Of a stretch of DNA of 64,000 nucleotides, positions 40,021 to 51,935 are shown in pieces; position 1 is the stretch's first letter; each line of letters starts with the position of its first letter. This DNA is from Pomphorhynchus laevis (lineage: Eukaryota; Acanthocephala; Palaeacanthocephala; Echinorhynchida; Pomphorhynchidae). The position numbers and the translations under genes were made by a program. Location: NCBI GenBank assembly GCA_012934845.2, contig WNNJ02002480.1, forward strand, positions 62,001 to 126,000. Reading direction: 5' to 3'. A model generated the notes under the pieces. The model did no database searches, had not been told where the DNA came from, and saw only the letters and a program-made list of their open reading frames with translations.

Positions 40021-41709
40021 ATCTTCAAGCTTAATGAGGTACTGGAGAAATACGATGGAAGCACGGGAGTCGACGAGTGAATTCGTAAGTTTGAATTTGC
40101 GGTTAAGATTAACGAGATCAAGGAGCCGCATAAAATGCTTCCACTATTTCTGCATGGAGGAGCTTTCGATGTTTACGACTCATTTCCTGAGGACGTTCAT
40201 AGTGATATCGTGAAATAAGTCTAACAACTACACTCCGCTTTTGGCAAAACCAAGTTCGAAGCATACAAGGCGATGGTTTCAATGAGATGGGACGGGCGGA
40301 TGGAAATGGCCGAATTTATGGCAAACGTGGCGAAATCCAGCAATTTAATCGTGAATGGTGACAGGGCATTGCAGCACTGTGCTTTCGTGAATGGTCTGCC
40401 TGAGAGCGTGCAGGCTTCGATCAGAGCTAATTCGGATTTATATACCCTCACGACCGAACAGTTAATCGTCACTGCACATACTTTCGTGCAAGCAATAAGC
40501 TCATGTTGCGTGTGCCGATCGGGCGCGGATCAGAATGAGAACAAGTCGGAATCAGATGAAACTTGATCTGCAACAGTGAAGGGGAAACCGCATGGAGACG
40601 AAGTTACGCCAATCGCAACAAAGACATTGTCCGCTACCGGTGCGGAAAGTTGGGCCATATCAGCCGATTTTGTCGAGGCAAGCCAAAAAGCTAGCAAAGG
40701 GGGTCTGATTTGTACAGTGTCGGACCCCTGTCAGGCAATGACAGGCACGTTAGAATGCCAGTGATGGTAAATGGAAAAAGATATATGGCATTGGTGGATA
40801 CATGTTGCTCGATTACTGTATTACGCAATAACCTATGGCGATCCGGTAAGTTCTGCGGCAAAAGTGTAGATGTTACAATGATGTACGGCACGCGTATTCA
40901 ATGCGATCAAGCCTGGGTTGACTTAGATATTAATGGTCGGAAACTGCGAACACAATGCCTCTTGTCGAACATAATGCTTCATGGAGTCGACGTCTTGTTG
41001 CGCCTGGATGTTATAAAGCAATTGGGCGGCATTACAGTTACCAAAGATTTGAGAATAGCGCATGATGTCAGCAGAGCATACGCTTGTTCAGTGTCAAGTA
41101 ATGAAATGGAGATAAAAGACTCAGATTTCGAGGCTAAGTTCAAAAACGGTCATTGGACAGTTGGTTGGAGGTGGAAGGACAAGCCACCAACGCTACAAAA
41201 CAAAATTCCTCTCTAAAGAGTCACGGTGGCTGCCCAAGAAAAATTTCATGCTGAAATAAAGAAATGGATCAATAACGATTGGATGACGGGATCAGAATCG
41301 AACGCGTCTTATTGCATCCCAATGATGGCTGTGTTACAACAAAAAAGGATAAAGTGCGACCTGTCCTAGACTATCGGGAGCTGAATGAATATGTTGTAAG
41401 TAATACAGGAGACAGCCAAGTATGTTCGTTTGCTATACGTAAATGGCGGACTTTCGGATCGCACGCGAGCGTGATCGACATCAAAGACGCATATTTGTGC
41501 ATCCGTGTTTCCTAGGAATTACAAAGTTACCAGCTGATTAAATTTGAAGGTAAAGTCTACAAGCTCACACGTTTGGGATTTGGGTTAAACGTCACTCCTA
41601 AAATAATAAATTCTATCATTGATCGGATCCTATCTTTGAAGCCATAATGGAAAGGGGTTGTCAATCACTATTTCGACGACATCATAGTAGATGGTAGCAA
41701 GGTGGACCC
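40021..41709 (+). mobile_element. Ty3/gypsy-type retroelement relic (gag, protease, RT start)
   Basis: The gag-like part (40,021-40,760) has LNEVLEKYDGSTG, then HKMLPLFLHGGAFDVY, and a zinc knuckle RCGKLGHISRFCRGKP. A retropepsin follows with YMALVDTCCSITVL and MLHGVDVLLRLDVI. The RT start holds KVRPVLDYRELNEYV, SVIDIKDAYLCIRV, LTRLGFGLNVTPKI and HYFDDIIVDGS. Several stops and frame changes, a Cys replacing the Gly of the protease D-T-G triad, and no recognisable LTR show it is dead. The RT breaks off at a perfect palindrome at 41,690. Confidence 0.85.
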
Positions 41710-41733
41710 TCAAGGGTCCACCTTGCTACCATC
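41690..41733. repeat. perfect 20-bp inverted repeat at a chimeric junction
   Basis: GATGGTAGCAAGGTGGACCC, a TCAA loop, then the exact reverse complement. The left arm is gypsy RT sequence (V-D-G-S-K-V-D-P). The right arm is its foldback, and non-LTR retroelement sequence begins immediately after it. Confidence 0.9.
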
Positions 41734-42520
41734 TCTCAGGTCCAATGGGTTGCCTGCGAGAATTGTTAACAGGGTGGAAATATTGTTGTATACTAAGCGA
41801 TTCTCCTATGAAGATGACCATGATGCACGTCAGTTCTACCCTATAAAAGGTGTGCATCACGGTTCCCCATTTCTCCAATATTGTATTTTGCTGCCTCTAT
41901 TGAACTTTACAAAAACTTTAAACACAACTAAATCTAGTGTTATACGCTGATGATACCACAGCCCTGCTTTCTGAAATCAGGTACAACGTTGTAGTCTCGG
42001 ACATCAGCCGTTTATTTTTAAGATTAAAAGATCATTTACCCTAATTTAATCTTATTTTAAACTCCAACAAATCGCAGGTGGTAATATTTCATGGCGCCCC
42101 CGCCGCCAAAAAGAAACTTAGGAAACTAGCACTCTCTAAACTCTCCTCTATTTTAAATCATCAACCACTCCTTATCTTTACGAGTCGAGTAAAACATTGG
42201 GGGTTCACCGTTATGGTGAATTGGTCAGCGAAAGCTGATCTGGATATACTCAAATGTATTCTGAATAGCTCTAGGTGAGCCCTGAAACGGTCTCAGCATT
42301 TGTCATTGAATGGGAAAACTCAAGTGCGCATCTGGGGTACTAGAGCTATCTCGAGATTAGTCTTCTTCTCAAGAGGACGTCCCACAGAGCAAATACTAAG
42401 GTTTCTCAAGCTCCTCATCTCGCGATTACCGAATATAATCGTCTCGACTGGATTCTTTGGAGGGCGGCGTGTTGGTGTAACCGGAGGGCTCAGATCCATG
42501 TTTATCTGAGGCCGTAACAC
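41734..42520 (+). mobile_element. APE-type non-LTR RT fragment, plus-strand copy
   Basis: Encodes INRVEILLYTKRF-like blocks (V-N-R-V-E-I-L-L-Y-T-K-R-F), DARQFYPI, a broken motif B, YADDTTALL in another frame (about 41,943-41,970), and HWGFTVMVNWSAKADLD. Same family as 43.3-46.6 kb and 55.0-57.2 kb. The 3' end carries GGGCTCAGATCC and TGAGGCCGTAA. Confidence 0.8.
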
Positions 42521-43289
42521 CTTAGAAAACTGGACTAAAATGATAACGACTTGATGAAATTTGACCTTGTATGTGTTATGCATGTTTTTATTTTTAGTTA
42601 GTTATGTGTTGTATAATTCTTAATAAAACCCTTACTATTATTGTTATCCGGTGGAACAGCAAACAATGCAATTACATTCTTTATACATGCCGGAGCTTTT
42701 AAAGTATTCATCATTTCAAGAAATAAGTGCTAAAGAAACAGAAAATAAAATAAATAATATTTGTTTTTAACAATATATCAAGTTCAGTGGAGCTTTATCA
42801 TATTTCAAAGTCTAAGAATTAGGTAATCATAACTCCAAAAATTACTCTGGCCAACAACAAGCATTTCAGTAGCTTTCTAAGATGATTTATAAAGATCTAT
42901 TCATCTAACAGATTCATTTTAAACTCAGCGAGATCGTTCGGAAATGCCTACCGCATCTCTTTTGTAAACTATGATATGACCAAAGAATACACTAAGTACT
43001 CAACGAAGCACTTGGAAGACATCCTTTATAATTTATAAGCATATCCAGGCAACTGTCAAGATTTCAAACATTTAATCCCCTTGAGATTAATTAAGAACTG
43101 GTAACAGTTCTAATTAAGAACTGGAGACACTGTTCAACTTAACAAACGTCAGATTTCTTAAGAGTAAGGGTACACCCTATCAAATGCGTTCGTCCAGGCC
43201 ACAGACAAAATAGCGATGAATATAACGAAGACTGCCTGCAACCCATTTGTGGGGTGTCAAATTAGATTAAACCATATAAGCAGCGACAA
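42521..43289. other. unassigned spacer between two non-LTR copies
   Basis: No gene recognised. Mixed composition, probably the 3' UTRs of the flanking retroelements plus decayed sequence. Confidence 0.4.
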
Positions 43290-43291
43290 CC

Positions 43292-44230
43292 TCAGGGCCC
43301 ATCTAGCTCTCTTCGGGATACGTTCAAGTCTATCCAGTCTGATTTCGCCGACCAGTTCACCGTAACGGTGAACCCTAAGTATTTTACTCGACTCGTGAAG
43401 ACAGGGAGTGGTTGATTAGTTAAAATGAGGGAGAGCGCAAAGCGTGCTAATCTCTTAAGTTTTTGCTTTGTTGCAGGGGCGGCATGAAAGACAACCATCT
43501 GCGATTTAGCAGAGTTTAGAATAAGATTGGACTTTGGTAACTGGTCTTTTAATCTTAAAAAGTAACGGCTGATGTCCGAGACTACGTCTTTACACCTGTG
43601 TCCAGTGAACAGGGCTGTGGTGTCATCAGCGTACACCACAAGATGTTGTTCGCGTTTAAATATTTTGAATAGGTTAATGGAGGCAGCAAGATATAAGATA
43701 GGAGAAAGTGGGGATCCTTGAGGTACACCCGTAATAGGGTAGAACTGACGCGCATCAGGGTCGTCTTCATAGTAAAATCTCTTGGTATACAGCAGGATCT
43801 CCACTCTGTTCACAATTCTCGCAGGCAACCCAAGGGACCGGAGAGAAGAGATCACAAAATGAGTGGAGATGCAGTCAAATGCAGCAGAGAAGTCAAGGAA
43901 AACAGCCACAACTAGACGATGGCTATTATCCCGTCAAAACTGCTCCAACTCACCAACTGCTGAATGGAATGAGCGACCTTTGACGAACCCATGAAAACCT
44001 GGAGGTATAAAATTACGTCTACTTAAATGGTCGCAGATTTTACGCGCAAGCGCTTTTTCGTAAATCGACACGAGGGCATTTTGAATCGAAACAGGTCGCA
44101 GATCTTTAGGGCATGAGCATGATTTTTTCTTAGGAATAAAAACACGCTTACTAATATTTATGCCTTCTACATCGAATGGGGAGGCTAAAAGCATTGTGAC
44201 AGTCACCTCTCTTCTCTGATCAGCTGTCAA
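43292..44230 (-). pseudogene. reverse transcriptase of the APE-type element
   Basis: The N-terminal frame (43934-44230) has CPKDLRPVSIQNALVSIYEK and HGFVKGRSFHSAV. After a stop, the 205-residue frame 43292-43909 gives VFLDFSAAFDCIS (motif A), GVPQGSPLSPILY (motif B), HLVVYADDTTALF (motif C), LNSAKSQMVVFH (motif D) and VKYLGFTVTVNWSAK. Catalytic residues are all present. Confidence 0.88.
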
Positions 44231-44545
44231 AAGCTGACAGACCCGAGAATAAAGTGGAACGACGGAATTGGAGGTGTCCGGAAGTGGACCCCAAGAGTTT
44301 GGGTATCAGTGGCAGATAAATCCCTACTCCTGAAGTAACCCTCAAGACGGGATTGGTTGAGGTGATTGAGTGGCTTAATAGATGTGTAGGGCTAGTGACT
44401 CCACTAAAACTTTTTCAAGGGCCTATACTACCGATCCAACCCAATGACCTATCCTTCTAACAAACAAACTTATCCTTCTTGAAAATCTTCCAAAAAGAAG
44501 AATGAGAAAGGTTAAGACAAGCAATACTTGCCTATCCCTAATCAG

Positions 44546-45462
44546 CTAGAACCTATATCTAGTGCTCGAGTATTCATTTGAGAGGGTCTGTCTGGCGGAA
44601 GCAGAGAGATTAGGGAGGTTCAGCAATTTAGCTAGAACCTTGAGTTTCGTAAGAGTGGGATTGTATATGCGACCTTTATAGGTAGTCGATAAAATCGCGG
44701 AAGCTTGCGAAGAAAAGTAGGTATTAAATTCAGAAACACTCTTATTTCCTATTCGGGGGAAAAGTTGGATAGCGGCCTGAAAGAGGACCGCTTTGATTGG
44801 ATCAAAGTGAAACCTCCTTCGAAGCAACGTATCCTCCTCAATTCTCCAACGATGTAGGTCATGATAGGCGAAATGTTTTTTGGCGCGAATGCTCCGTACG
44901 GTGGGTTTAAGCAACCATCTCGAGTGAAGCAGTAAAATGTCGATGATTGAATTTGTAGATGTGCAATGAAAGGAGGTAGAAGGTGGTTTGTGAATAAGAT
45001 AACCGTTCCTAGCTATGCGAAGTGCCGCGTTGATCCAACGACCAGTTCTTATGTTGAAGTCCCCAAGTATCATGTCATAGCCGCTGCCAATAATACTATC
45101 CAGGAAGTCACGGTTCTTGTGAATCTCCCCTGGACGTATGTAGACATTGGCTAGACTGAGGCGTTTACCGTTCTTACATAGTGAAACTACTTAACAAGAC
45201 ATGGCTGGACACGAGTAATTTAATTGGAGGTAGGACCTTAATGATCACGTAACTAATGACAAGAGTCCTTGAGATGAAGAGGAGTGAGGTGGGGTTATAT
45301 ACGGAGTATAGTGGGAACATATGTGCTTTGGTATAAATAAAGTAATGTCCTGGGGGAGACGGATAGACCGCGTCTCCTGAAAGACTATAGCATCTGCATC
45401 TCTATTGGATAGAAGTATAAGGGCAGAAGCACCTCCCGAATTCCACTGAAGGATATTCAGTA
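44546..45462 (-). pseudogene. APE-type endonuclease of the same element
   Basis: The start (about 45,450-45,360) reads ILQWNSGGASALILLSNRDA, then DAIVFQETRSIR. After frame breaks, MILGDFNIRTGRWINAAL and STNSIIDILLLHSRW follow (44546-45073). N, E and D-F-N are catalytic-region residues of the apurinic-like endonuclease family that nicks target DNA for retrotransposition. The frame continues into the linker before the RT. Confidence 0.82.
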
Positions 45463-45516
45463 AAAAGGCTCACGAGTACTCTGCATTATGATGGATTAGT
45501 TGGATAGAAGGATTGC

Positions 45517-46555
45517 CTACCTAGACAGAGCCAGTGCAGGAAGGTTCCCCTCTCCGCCACAAACTCCATCCAGGGTAGGTACTTGCCCCTGGGCAATATC
45601 TTCATTTCCACTTTTGCTCTTCAGAAGCTGTTCGATCTTGATTAGGAGGACACTATGATCAAAGTCTCCCCTACTTTTATTTGATGCGAGAATAACTGCT
45701 GAAGTTGGTATTATTGGATTTCGATTGACGGCCCCAACGGCCATTAATATGAAGTTCTCGAGTCTTTTATGAGAGGACTCTATCTTCTGATCTACCATCA
45801 GAGAGATCTTGGAGTCACTTATTCTTTGAGATCTGCAATGCTTGAGAAAGAAGCGGCCGTTTTGATCATTGAAGGCCGTATATATTCTCATTTTTAGGCG
45901 TTAAACTTAGGGCATGCTCTGGGCCAAGCCGGATGACTCCCCTCGCAGTTGGTGCAAGAAGGGGGCCTTGCAGGAGTCACGTGAGGTTAGTGCCGTGCAA
46001 GAAGAGCCACAAACTCCACATGTGGCCGTACCACTGCAGCTAGAGGCCCAGTGCCCTCATTTGTGACACCGGCTGCATTGGAGGTATGTGCACTAATCAA
46101 CATCAACTATTGTGAATTTTAAATTTAATCCCATAAAAGGGTTAGTAGCAGATTTTGATAACACTTTCGCTTGATCGATGGAGGCGGAACAGAATCATAC
46201 CTGGATAGTGTTGCTATCCCTACCCAGGATTTGGCGAAGATTGAAGACACGAAAATGGTCCATCAGGACTTTTCTGTATTCCTCCAACGAACAGAGTATG
46301 TTGTGTATTTTTAATGAGGCTAATAGGCTCGCAGATTAACTCTGCTTGATAAATGTGATTTTTATTGAAGTAATCAGTATATGAAGCCATAATGTCGGGT
46401 GAGACAAATGAGATCTTAATTTCCTCAGCAAAGATTTTTACTTTGTGAAATAATATACGACTTTTATAATTATTTACAAATTCACGGAGAAAAACGTAGT
46501 ATAGCTTCTCCTTTTCCAGAGGTTTTAATAGTTTTATTATTACTAGGTTTTTCAT
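45517..46555 (-). pseudogene. gag-like ORF1 of the same element
   Basis: The start (46220-46555) reads LVIIKLLKPLEKEKLYYVF. Around 45,905-46,090 are zinc-knuckle remnants: CSRCHK-stop-GHWASSC, then CGVCGSSC, then PSCTNCEGSHPAWPRACP, in shifting frames. 45517-45891 carries the C-terminal tail. RNA-binding gag proteins of this kind coat the retroelement transcript. Confidence 0.68.
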
Positions 46556-46560
46556 TTTCG

Positions 46561-48045
46561 GAATGGGGGGAGGTACCTCCCCATCACACGATAAACATAA
46601 ATCGTTACTGACCTTAGATGTCGTTGATATATTCGAAGAACAGGCATAACTTACGCTTTTTTTCTGTTAGAGAAATCGTACAGGAACTGGAAGTCTTTGA
46701 TGGCTCCGACAGCAAATTTACTTTTCCGTTGTTGCACATTTTTGGAAAAATATATGGCGTGTGGAATTAATGTTTATAATGAAACAACGGCGGTACAACT
46801 GCACGGCGGAACGATGAAATATTTTCAATATGTCAAGTTAAAAGCTAACATGTTGTGAAGGTTTATGAAGTTGGAATAATACTCAAAATAATTATGTTTT
46901 ATTTTTAATTAATCCAATTCAAACAAAATTTATTTTATACCCTAAAATAATATTACTCTAAATGATAATAATTTAATGATGAGAAGTAAATTAAATAATT
47001 TAATAACTTATTTATTAGTTATATTTATTAGTTTTTAGTCCTTTACTTTCAACTAATCGTCTACAGAAAGCAGTCGTTTTCATTTTCAAAACATAACTTT
47101 TAAATTTATCAGTATTTTTCAGTCGTTTGCATTTTCAAAACATATTATTAAATTTATACGTATTTTTAATATTCTATTTATTTAAAAATATTTAATCCCT
47201 TTTTTAAAATTTGCAATTTAGATAACCGATTGCAATTTAGATAAAATGCTCAAAATATGAAAAAATTTTAATTATGAATTAATTAAAATTTATCTGAAAT
47301 TTATTTAAGTTTTTATTTAACAGCTATTTTCAATACTACATTCAATGGAATTAACGAAACATGTCCTTGTCTGTTGCGTATTAATCGTAATTTTATTTCA
47401 GTAGATGACATAACAAAAGCTGATTTTGCAGAACGCTCATATTTTTAATTAATGTGATAAATTTAACGGTAAGTTTTTATTAATAAAATTTAAATTTTGA
47501 AGCACATAAAGATATAATTCAACTATTTTTTTATATCTTCGAAATTGGGTCATCATTTTACTTATCATTCACAAATATTTGTAAATTTCAAATGCTTCCA
47601 CTTTAAATTCCAACTAAGTTAAAGTGTTAAAATGGAAAAGTTACTGATCCTACCGATAAGTAATAACTTTCCGTTTAAAATTACATAAGTAATTATATTA
47701 GTTGCTAATGCATGAATATTGCCTATCTCCTTTTAAACCGTAACATTCACAGCAACTTAAAAGCAAATTGTAAATTTAATTATTTTAAAGAAGATCAATG
47801 TGTTTTTGCTGTTCTAAAAATTAATGGATTCAAATTTATGTTGATTTCTAAATGGAAGAATGTAACTGTAGCAATTTGAATGAAATCGTACTATAGAGAT
47901 ATGCAGATTATATTTCTAAAGTTCTAGTTATTTATATTCCATACCAAAAACATATATAGTTATCTGTGAACATTTTATCTATTACCTTTTAAAGACAAAG
48001 AATATATACTCTTCTATATTCTTCAATTAAATTGCAAATTTTGCT
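46561..48045. other. GPCR upstream region
   Basis: About 1.5 kb of AT-rich DNA without a recognised coding region. The first 250 bases are probably the 5' end of the minus-strand retroelement. No clear promoter motif was identified for the receptor gene. Confidence 0.4.
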
Positions 48046-48993
48046 ATGAATGTACGATGTACAGATCACATAAGTATTGCAATATTAAAGGTTGCAATTT
48101 TTTTTGAAAGAATTGCAATCCCTGTTATTTTATGTATTGGATGGCCGGGAAATTTTATGCTGTATCGAACAATGCAAAACACACTGTATAAATCAACACA
48201 TATTTCCGTATACTTTAAAGCCTTAGCCATGATTCATAGTGTTTTACTTTTGGTCAATCTTGGAAGATGGATTGACGCAATGCATTTAATTAATATTCAT
48301 AAATTAACTAACTGTGGATGGCTTTTTTTTATAGGTTTGTCAACGTATATGATTTCAAATTATATAGTTTTACTACAAAATTGTGATAGAGCGATATTTG
48401 TCATGTTCCCTAATATTAGTTTGAAATACTTTGGAAGAAAACACTGTAAGATTTACTGCGTATTGGTTTCATGCGTTATTGTGTTGTCCACGTGTCACTT
48501 TATATATACATCAAACTACAATGATGACAACTCTTTAATTTCAGGTACACCCTGTAAATTTCATTGGTCAGAACAGTGGATTTTGATCGGATGGCCTATC
48601 TTCTTCAATGTATTTGGAATAGCCATTCCACTGTTTGGTATTTTAGTATCGGCAATTTCGCTAATCCGGTACGTAACGAAAATTCGCATGAGAGTGGGTC
48701 GCGGACAAACAAGTGGACAACGAAAAAATCTAAGAAATACAATTGTATTGTCTTTATTTTACCTTTCCTGTGTTACTCCATTATCATCAATACAATGTTT
48801 AAGAAGAGTTATAAACTTCAGTAAATCATGCCATGTACACAACTTGTGGATTCTTATTAATTGCGTATTTTTACAGCTTGCCTTTTTTAGCTACTCCGTG
48901 ACGTTTTATTTGCTGGCATTTCAATCATCTATTATTCGTAAACATTTGTCGATGATACTTAAAAACAAAAGTCTTCAGAAAACCATTAAATGA
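48046..48993 (+). CDS. rhodopsin-like seven-transmembrane receptor (orphan GPCR), intronless
   Basis: An intact 315-residue protein with seven hydrophobic helices: about 18-40, 53-72, 90-112, 136-153, 177-206, 232-252 and 266-290. Helix 1 has GWPGNFMLY (the conserved G-N). Cys90 and Cys170 are placed for the usual disulfide. D-R-A follows helix 3 in the D-R-Y position. The third loop is basic (IRMRVGRGQTSGQRKN), helix 6 has Pro245, and helix 7 ends YSVTFYLLAF where N-P-x-x-Y is expected. The topology suggests a peptide-type invertebrate receptor at the plasma membrane. Ligand and family cannot be told. The weak DRY and NPxxY motifs mean it is divergent. The start at 48046 is the first Met and gives a short extracellular N-terminus. 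No intron, no frame break. Confidence 0.87.
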   Translation: MNVRCTDHISIAILKVAIFFERIAIPVILCIGWPGNFMLYRTMQNTLYKSTHISVYFKALAMIHSVLLLVNLGRWIDAMHLINIHKLTNCGWLFFIGLSTYMISNYIVLLQNCDRAIFVMFPNISLKYFGRKHCKIYCVLVSCVIVLSTCHFIYTSNYNDDNSLISGTPCKFHWSEQWILIGWPIFFNVFGIAIPLFGILVSAISLIRYVTKIRMRVGRGQTSGQRKNLRNTIVLSLFYLSCVTPLSSIQCLRRVINFSKSCHVHNLWILINCVFLQLAFFSYSVTFYLLAFQSSIIRKHLSMILKNKSLQKTIK

Positions 48994-49955
48994 ACTCAAG
49001 TTTTTTATTCTACGATTGCGATCATTTTGTCTACTATAAATTTGAATTTTATTTTCGGAAAATTATAAATTGAATTTTTGTCTTAATAATGTTTAAGTTA
49101 TCTTTATAAAATTAAAAAGCTTTTGATATTATCATGCATAACTCATAATGACTCACTTATGACACTTTCTAAGTGTGAAAATGAAAAAATGTAGGATAAT
49201 TTGAATTATCGCTAATTGAATTACTTTTCATTTAAACTTGAGTACTTGATGTCAAAGTAAAAACTAAATTTGTTAAATGATCTTATTGCATAACATATGT
49301 TTTTTTATGAATGTAGTTTGTCCAGATTAAATACTTTTTAAACAAATAATGTATACGTGAAAGAATTTAATATTTATTAAGTTAATTATTTGTTAAAATA
49401 CTAAATTACAAAGTTATTAGCTTTTGCTTTTTGTTTTAAAGTCTGCATTAGTTTTCAAAAACAAAAGTGATGGATTTTAATATGACAGTATGCAAAGCAA
49501 TAATTTACAACCAAAATTATTGTCTTATCCTTGTTTGAAGACATTATAATTCATTGGATAAGAGTACATATATAGCAAGCATTCTTTCAGATCAAGTATC
49601 CTTGAAAATCGAATCATGTGATTTTATCTTAAATATGATATTATTTATCATGTACCTTGTGAATTTACATCATAAGGTTAATATAATGCTAGATTAATTA
49701 CCACTTTGTTAGCTTTCTCTATGTTATTCCAGAATTTGCAATACTTCGATAGCTCCTGCCATCAAAATAATTAAAATCATTTTAAAATCATTTTATTAAT
49801 TTTCTAAGTTTTAGATTTATTTATAGTTTAATAAATAGTTGGATACTTACTATTCATTTCTTGTTTTAACGTGTTTTTTTTGAATAGTTAAAATTTGAAT
49901 AGTTAAATTTTCCACGGCGGACATAGCATAGGAAATAGAAGTGTCGACGGTGAAA
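48994..49955. other. AT-rich intergenic DNA downstream of the GPCR
   Basis: No gene or repeat recognised. Several AATAAA-like words near 49,040-49,100 could serve polyadenylation. Confidence 0.4.
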
Positions 49956-51935
49956 AGCTTTTAGACTATTCAGTGGCTAATGAGCTGCGTTTAGTCAATC
50001 CAATTTTCCAGAAAACACCGAAGCATCTCATCACGTATTCGAGTGGTGGATATTTAAGCCAGATTGACTTAATATTATACTCTATTGCAAAGTGGAGTGA
50101 AATGTTAAACGCCAAGATGATTTTAGGAGAAGAATGTGCTCCACAACACGTAGTTATAGTTGTGGACTCGAGGATCATGACAAAAGGAAAACAGCAAAAG
50201 ACAGCTGTAACTCCGAAAATTAAATGCTGAAAGTTGAAAGAATGTATCCTGAAGTACAGATTTTAAAAAGCACTTGTCCATAAACTAAATATTGAGATGG
50301 GGGATCCTGAAGTCTGGTGGAATGAAACGGCCGCAGTCATTAACCGCAGACAATTTTTGAACTGTCATCAGGGAAACCATTACCAAATAAGGAGGCTTGT
50401 TGGTGGAATCAGACAGTTAAAGATGCCGTCACTCGAAAAAAGGCAGCCAAAAAGAAACAGGGTTTCGACCCAATGGTTGAAAACAAAGAGGAGTACAAGC
50501 AGGCTAAGAAAGATGCGACACGCAAGTGTACCATGACAAAGATGGAAGTTGATCAGGACATATATGATAAACTCAAAAAGGATAATGGAAAAAATCATAT
50601 TCAAGTTAGCCAGAATAAGAGATAAAAAAATCGAAGGATATTGGACTAACTAGAATCACCAGGGACAGTTCAGGGAGAATCCTTTATAGAAATGACGATA
50701 TTCTAATCAGCGAATTCTTCTTAACCTCATGAAGAAACGTTTTCCAATAACTATGTCGTTCGACCTTACTCTTGCGATGATATATCGTCGCGAATAAAGA
50801 AGATGAGAATTGGTAAAAGCGTGAATCCTGATAATATTCCGATTGAAGTGTGAAAAGCTTTAGGATTGCTTGGGATCCAACTACTTACAAAGCTTTTTAA
50901 AAAAATTGACGAAATAAAAAGAAATCCGACAGCATGGCAAAAGAGTACACTAGTGCCTATCTACAAGCAAAAAGGAGACGTCCAACAATGTAGCAACTAT
51001 CAGGGGATAAAGCTAATGAGGCACACAATGAAACTGTGGGAGAGAGTTGTGGACAACATAATCAGAGAATAAATCACGATCAGCGAAGAACAGCGTGGAT
51101 TTATGCCATGTAGAAGCAATATTGATGAGATTTTTGTATTGAGGCAGCTTTACGAGAAATTCAGAGAGAAACGACGGCCACTGCATAGTGCGTTTGTATA
51201 TTTGGAGAAAGCTTAATATCATCAAGTAACGACATGCTTAATCAAGGTTTGACTCTCAGTCCTGTTTTATTTGTGACAGTGATGGATGTTTTGGGAACTG
51301 TCCAGATTAATTCAAGAGCGTCATGGACAATGACGCTGATGACCTGGTCCGCCGAGGACCAGTTCGCAGATTACCTGGTCCTTACGGCTGAGAACTTAGA
51401 TACACTGGAAAACAGCTAGAAAGTTGGTGCTAGAGACTGGAGAGCAACGTATTGAAAATAAACAGGATCAAAACCTTGTACATGGTTCCAGAAAGATTGA
51501 CATTCCAAGGAGTCGAAATAGAAAAAAGAGACAATATCGTATACCTGGGCAGCATGACGAATATGTCGAATTCATTAGCGCCGGAGATTGGAATGAGGAT
51601 ATAAAGTGCTTGGAGAAATTGGCCGAAAACCTCGGGTATCCTATGCGACAAGCGAGTAGCAATAAAGTTGAAAGGACGCATATACGATGATGTTGTTCGA
51701 CCAGCTATGATTTATGCAGCTGGGACCTGGGCAATAAAAACAGAAGATATTCACAGGTTAGCAGTGAATGAGATGATAATGCTCAGATGGTCGGCTGGTA
51801 TCACAAAGAAGGACAAAGTCAGCAACATTGATATCCGGAAGATGTTCAAAGTAGACTTAACACAAGACGTTATCGTCCGAAAAATGCTACGATTGTTCGG
51901 ACATGTAGCAAGATTTGATAATGATAACTAGATAA
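49955..51935 (+). mobile_element. RTE-like non-LTR retrotransposon, decayed
   Basis: In order: end of an APE endonuclease (49973-50230: THLITYSSGG-like LITYSSGGYLSQIDLILY, CAPQHVVIVVDSR); linker DPEVWWNETAAVI; RT start WQKSTLVPIYKQKGDVQQ, CSNYQGIKLMRHTMKLWERV and SEEQRGFMPCRS; then REKRRPLHSAFVYLEKA (motif A region, with stops following). The C-terminal part (51668-51931) holds YAAGTWAIKTEDIHRL, MLRWSAGITKKDK and RKMLRLFGHVARFD. The S-N-Y-x-G-I-K-L and M-x-R-x-x-G-H blocks mark the RTE group. Many stops; the YADD box is not intact. Confidence 0.83.

Larger units (their letters stand above)
43290..46560 (-). mobile_element. APE-type non-LTR retrotransposon, longest copy
   Basis: In minus-strand order: a gag-like ORF1 region with three zinc knuckles (46,555-45,517), an APE-type endonuclease (45,462-44,546) and a reverse transcriptase (44,230-43,292). 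Stops and frame breaks occur between and within the parts. The layout (gag with C-terminal CCHC knuckles, APE, RT) fits the I/jockey/R1 side of non-LTR elements, but I cannot assign a clade. Its closest relative in the window is 54,982-57,178. Confidence 0.83.

Noticed and set aside
41690-41733. Perfect hairpin as a transcription terminator
   Set aside because: It lies at a chimeric retroelement junction and has no T-run or bacterial context; a repair foldback explains it.
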